Shown here: positions 5,283 through 7,236 of the stretch, one piece after another | Layout of the letters: each line of letters begins with the position of its first letter | How positions within the stretch are numbered: position 1 is the stretch's first letter | DNA from: CAIJMU01 sp035531315 | GTDB lineage: Bacteria; Spirochaetota; Spirochaetia; Treponematales; Rectinemataceae | Length of the DNA: 7,236 nucleotides | Direction: 5' to 3' | Assembly: GCA_035531315.1 (NCBI GenBank) | Contig: DATKTD010000206.1 | Location: 1-7,236 of the forward strand | Notes under the pieces: model-generated | Database searches by the model: none | What the model was told of the DNA's origin: nothing | Seen by the model: the letters and a program-made list of their open reading frames with translations, nothing else | Program-made: the position numbers and the translations under genes

Positions 5283-6494
5283 ATGGAAGCCACCGAAACC
5301 GGAGGCGCCGAGAGCTTCAGGCTCTCGAGCCTCGTCCTCCCCTTCTACCTGCCCTCCGGCCTCGCCTTTCTCGGCATAGGCGTGGCCATACCCCTCCTGG
5401 CCCTCTACGCCCGCAAACTCGGCATGACGGACTCCGGCGCGGCCTTCATCGTCGGCCTCGTGGGTCTCGGCAGCCTCCTCTTCAACATCCCCGCGGGCCA
5501 GCTCATGGCCCGTTTTCCCATGCGTCGGGTCGTCGTCGTCGTGACCTTCGTCGAGGCCCTCGCGGCCGCGGCCGCCGCCTTCGCCCCCGCCCCCTGGCTC
5601 CTCGGCCTTTCCGCCTTCGTCATGGGCATGACCCAGACCAGCTTCTTCGTCGCGCGCCTGGCCCATTTCCGGACCCTCGTGCCCTCGACGGTGCGTGGCC
5701 GGGCCCTCTCCCTGATCGGCGGCGAGAATCGGCTCGGCTACTTCGTCGGCCCCGTCGCCGGGGGCTTCATCGCCGAGACCTTCGGTTTCCGCTACGCCTT
5801 CCTCGTCTACGCGGTCCTTATGGCCCTCGCTTCTTTCTTCCTCTACCTATGGGTTCCCCCCGCCGAGACCAACGCCAAGGTCGAGCGCTGGACGCCGGCC
5901 CAGTCGATCGCCATGCTCCGCGACAATGCCGGCATCTTCGCGACGGCGGGCCTGGCGATAATCACCCTCCAACTCATGCGGACGGCCCGTCAGGCCCTGG
6001 TGCCCCTCGTGGCCAACTCCCTCGGCCTCTCGGTGTCCCAGATCGGGATGATCATAGGACTGATGTTCTTCGTCGAAATACTCCTCGTGTATCCGGCGGG
6101 CCACATGATGGACCGCTGGGGACGCAAGGCGGTGGGCCTGCCCTGCCTCGTCCTCCTGGCCCTCGGCCTGGCCCTCCTCCCCTTCGTGCACAGCGTGTTC
6201 ATGATGATCGTGGCCGTCGTCGTCGCCGGACTCGGCAACGGCCTGGGGAGCGGCATCAACATGACCCTGAGCACCGACTTCGCCCCCAGTCGCGAACCGA
6301 GCCGCTTCATCAGCATGTGGCGCTTCGTCGTCGACCTCGGCACCATGTCGGGTCCCTTCATCGTCGGCCTCATGACGGTGGCCCTGAGCCTATCGGGGGC
6401 CGCCTTCCTCGTGGCGGCCATCGGCTTCGGCGGCGCCGCTGTGATGGGGGCCCTGGTGCCCGAGCCCAGACCCCGCGCCAAGGCTTCGGCCTAG
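5283..6494 (+). CDS. Major facilitator superfamily transporter, 12 membrane helices
   Basis: This 403-residue inner-membrane protein has alternating hydrophobic stretches consistent with 12 helices, the normal MFS size. Motif-A-like loops occur at the two expected symmetric places: AGQLMARFPMRR (about 71-82, between helices 2 and 3) and AGHMMDRWGRKA (about 272-283, between helices 8 and 9). The second copy is closer to the family form than the first. VRGRALSLIGGENRLGYFVGP (about 138-157) resembles the helix 4-5 region of drug/H+ antiporter-type members. A longer hydrophilic loop (about 191-212) separates the halves. MFS proteins move small solutes, usually by proton coupling; substrate and direction cannot be told from this sequence. 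The ATG at 5283 has no clear ribosome binding site and lies just after a possible -10 element. It is divergent from the fabH pseudogene, with no functional partner in the window. Confidence 0.93.
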   Translation: MEATETGGAESFRLSSLVLPFYLPSGLAFLGIGVAIPLLALYARKLGMTDSGAAFIVGLVGLGSLLFNIPAGQLMARFPMRRVVVVVTFVEALAAAAAAFAPAPWLLGLSAFVMGMTQTSFFVARLAHFRTLVPSTVRGRALSLIGGENRLGYFVGPVAGGFIAETFGFRYAFLVYAVLMALASFFLYLWVPPAETNAKVERWTPAQSIAMLRDNAGIFATAGLAIITLQLMRTARQALVPLVANSLGLSVSQIGMIIGLMFFVEILLVYPAGHMMDRWGRKAVGLPCLVLLALGLALLPFVHSVFMMIVAVVVAGLGNGLGSGINMTLSTDFAPSREPSRFISMWRFVVDLGTMSGPFIVGLMTVALSLSGAAFLVAAIGFGGAAVMGALVPEPRPRAKASA

Positions 6495-6517
6495 ACCGAA
6501 GACCCGGTCTCTCTGGA

Positions 6518-6539
6518 TCAGGGGCCTTCAGGCCCCTGA
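6518..6539 (+). terminator. Strong GC hairpin after the MFS gene (possible terminator, no T tract)
   Basis: TCAGGGGCC and GGCCCCTGA form a perfect 9-bp stem with a TTCA loop, 24 bases after the MFS stop. No run of T follows on either strand, so it is not a classical intrinsic terminator. It may still end or protect the MFS transcript, or separate it from minus-strand transcription coming from the right. Confidence 0.5.
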
Positions 6540-6731
6540 CTGGATAAGCAGCCTGAGGAGGTACTCGAGGCCGTTCTCCTTGATCGCGTAGAGGGCGGCG
6601 TGAAAAAAGAAGCGAAGGCGTTTCCCCTCGGATTCCCCCGAGGTCCTCGGGACGGAAGGCGGACCGGGCATGGTCCCGACGAGCTCCTGGGAAATCCGAC
6701 CAAACAGGAGCTCATATCGGGGCTGTGACAC
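6528..6731 (-). CDS. Doubtful small hypothetical frame (67 codons, GTG start)
   Basis: I do not recognise this. The frame would start at a GTG (6731) with no good ribosome binding site and end with a TGA placed in the loop of the 6518-6539 hairpin. Its second half, ending FHAALYAIKENGLEYLLRLL, has helical character and G/C-ending codons like real genes here. The first half (PGPPSVPRTSGESEG) looks disordered or non-coding. It lies in the same frame as the DUF4395 gene, 12 codons after that gene's stop. An overlapping frame just upstream (about 6680-6790) also has gene-like codons (LAEVLEIVDADGNI), so the stretch may be a frameshifted remnant. Confidence 0.25.
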   Translation of the reverse strand: MSQPRYELLFGRISQELVGTMPGPPSVPRTSGESEGKRLRFFFHAALYAIKENGLEYLLRLLIQSGA

Positions 6732-6767
6732 CTGATGTTCCCATCGGCGTCCACGATCTCCAGGACC

Positions 6768-7236
6768 TCAGCGAGTCGATTCGGAATTCGAATAATTGCC
6801 CATTCCGAACAAGGCATGGGGCTCTTCGCTCAAGCTCCCGTTGAAAAGGAAGGCCACGAAGAAAATAAAGGCGAAAGATCCGAGCACGACGAATAGCTGG
6901 GCCTTGGAGGTCTTTGTGATAGCCATTCTGGTTTTCGCCTCGCAGGCTTCGCCCGGGCAATAGCGGGCCTCGTCCTTGAAAAACAAGGGATAGAACTTGC
7001 ATCCCAAACAGATGCCGAAGGCCGTCTCGAAAAACAGGAAGGCCAGGCAGATCAGGCAGGTGATTCCCGTTATCGGGCTCGTCGCGTTCGCCACGACCAG
7101 CGAGGCGAACATGAGTGCCGACAGGGCCATGCCTATGGTCCACGCGAACCTTTTTTGTCGTGCCCCGACATATTCGGGGCTCTGATTCCTTACGATCCAA
7201 CGGCCGATTACCAGCGATGGAGAATACGCGGGGTTG
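6768..7236 (-). CDS. DUF4395 family membrane protein, N-terminus off the right edge
   Basis: The reverse-strand frame stays open from the right edge to a TGA at 6768-6770, giving 155 visible residues. Family-like sequence (RWIVRNQSPEYVGARQKRFAW) extends upstream of the first internal ATG at 7130, so that ATG is not the start. After that come two closely spaced hydrophobic helices, the DUF4395 signature GICLGCKFY with its CxxC, then RYCPGEACE with a second cysteine pair, and a final helix (LFVVLGSFAFIFFVAFLF) before a polar tail. DUF4395 proteins are small bacterial membrane proteins of unknown function, often found near thioredoxin or rhodanese-type genes. No such partner is visible, but the gene's upstream side is outside the window. 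Codons here are less G/C-biased than in the rest of the window. Confidence 0.8.
   Translation of the reverse strand, partial: NPAYSPSLVIGRWIVRNQSPEYVGARQKRFAWTIGMALSALMFASLVVANATSPITGITCLICLAFLFFETAFGICLGCKFYPLFFKDEARYCPGEACEAKTRMAITKTSKAQLFVVLGSFAFIFFVAFLFNGSLSEEPHALFGMGNYSNSESTR
6780..6809. repeat. 8-bp inverted repeat at the 3' end of the DUF4395 gene
   Basis: TTCGGAAT (6780-6787) and ATTCCGAA (6802-6809) are perfect inverted copies separated by 14 bases. They lie in the last codons of the DUF4395 frame. The role is unknown; it could be a weak hairpin or a protein site, or chance. Confidence 0.4.

Noticed and set aside
5009..6547. 512-codon plus-strand frame overlapping the MFS gene
   Set aside because: It is a shifted-frame shadow, rich in Arg/Pro/Gly; the MFS frame has clear membrane helices and motifs.

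Overview
The window comes from a GC-rich bacterium that uses sigma-54-dependent transcription and makes a tungsten- or molybdenum-pterin aldehyde oxidoreductase. That points to an anaerobic or facultative lifestyle, with a peroxidase for coping with oxidants. I cannot place the organism taxonomically from this sequence. Codons ending in G or C dominate everywhere except the last ~470 bases, which look less GC-rich by eye.

Left half (1-3594, all on the minus strand): the first ~460 residues of an aldehyde:ferredoxin oxidoreductase (AOR) family enzyme run off the left edge. Upstream of it lies a complete 675-residue sigma-54 activator of the AcoR type (GAF, PAS, AAA+, Fis-type HTH). The 184-base gap holds a near-consensus -24/-12 promoter pointed at the AOR gene. 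Three related inverted repeats of the form GTTCC-N5-GGAAC lie 135-190 bp further upstream, inside or at the end of the activator's own last codons. Read together, this is a compact sensor-activator-target circuit: the activator binds sites in its own 3' end and drives the AOR gene, probably in response to a small molecule sensed by GAF and/or PAS.

Middle (3595-5124): a divergent intergenic region with a 16-bp tandem repeat leads to a complete Cys-type glutathione-peroxidase-family thiol peroxidase. It is followed by a scar of decayed genes. One is a histidine-kinase fragment cut at both ends. The other is a fabH-like ketoacyl-ACP synthase III pseudogene on the opposite strand that has lost its active-site cysteine segment and carries an in-frame stop. 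The kinase homology ends within a few bases of the fabH stop codon.

Right part (5125-7236): a complete 12-helix MFS transporter, possibly read from a leaderless or nearly leaderless mRNA, ends just before a strong GC hairpin. A doubtful small minus-strand frame follows. Last comes the 3' part of a DUF4395 membrane protein that enters from the right edge. No RNA genes, CRISPR arrays or insertion sequences were seen.
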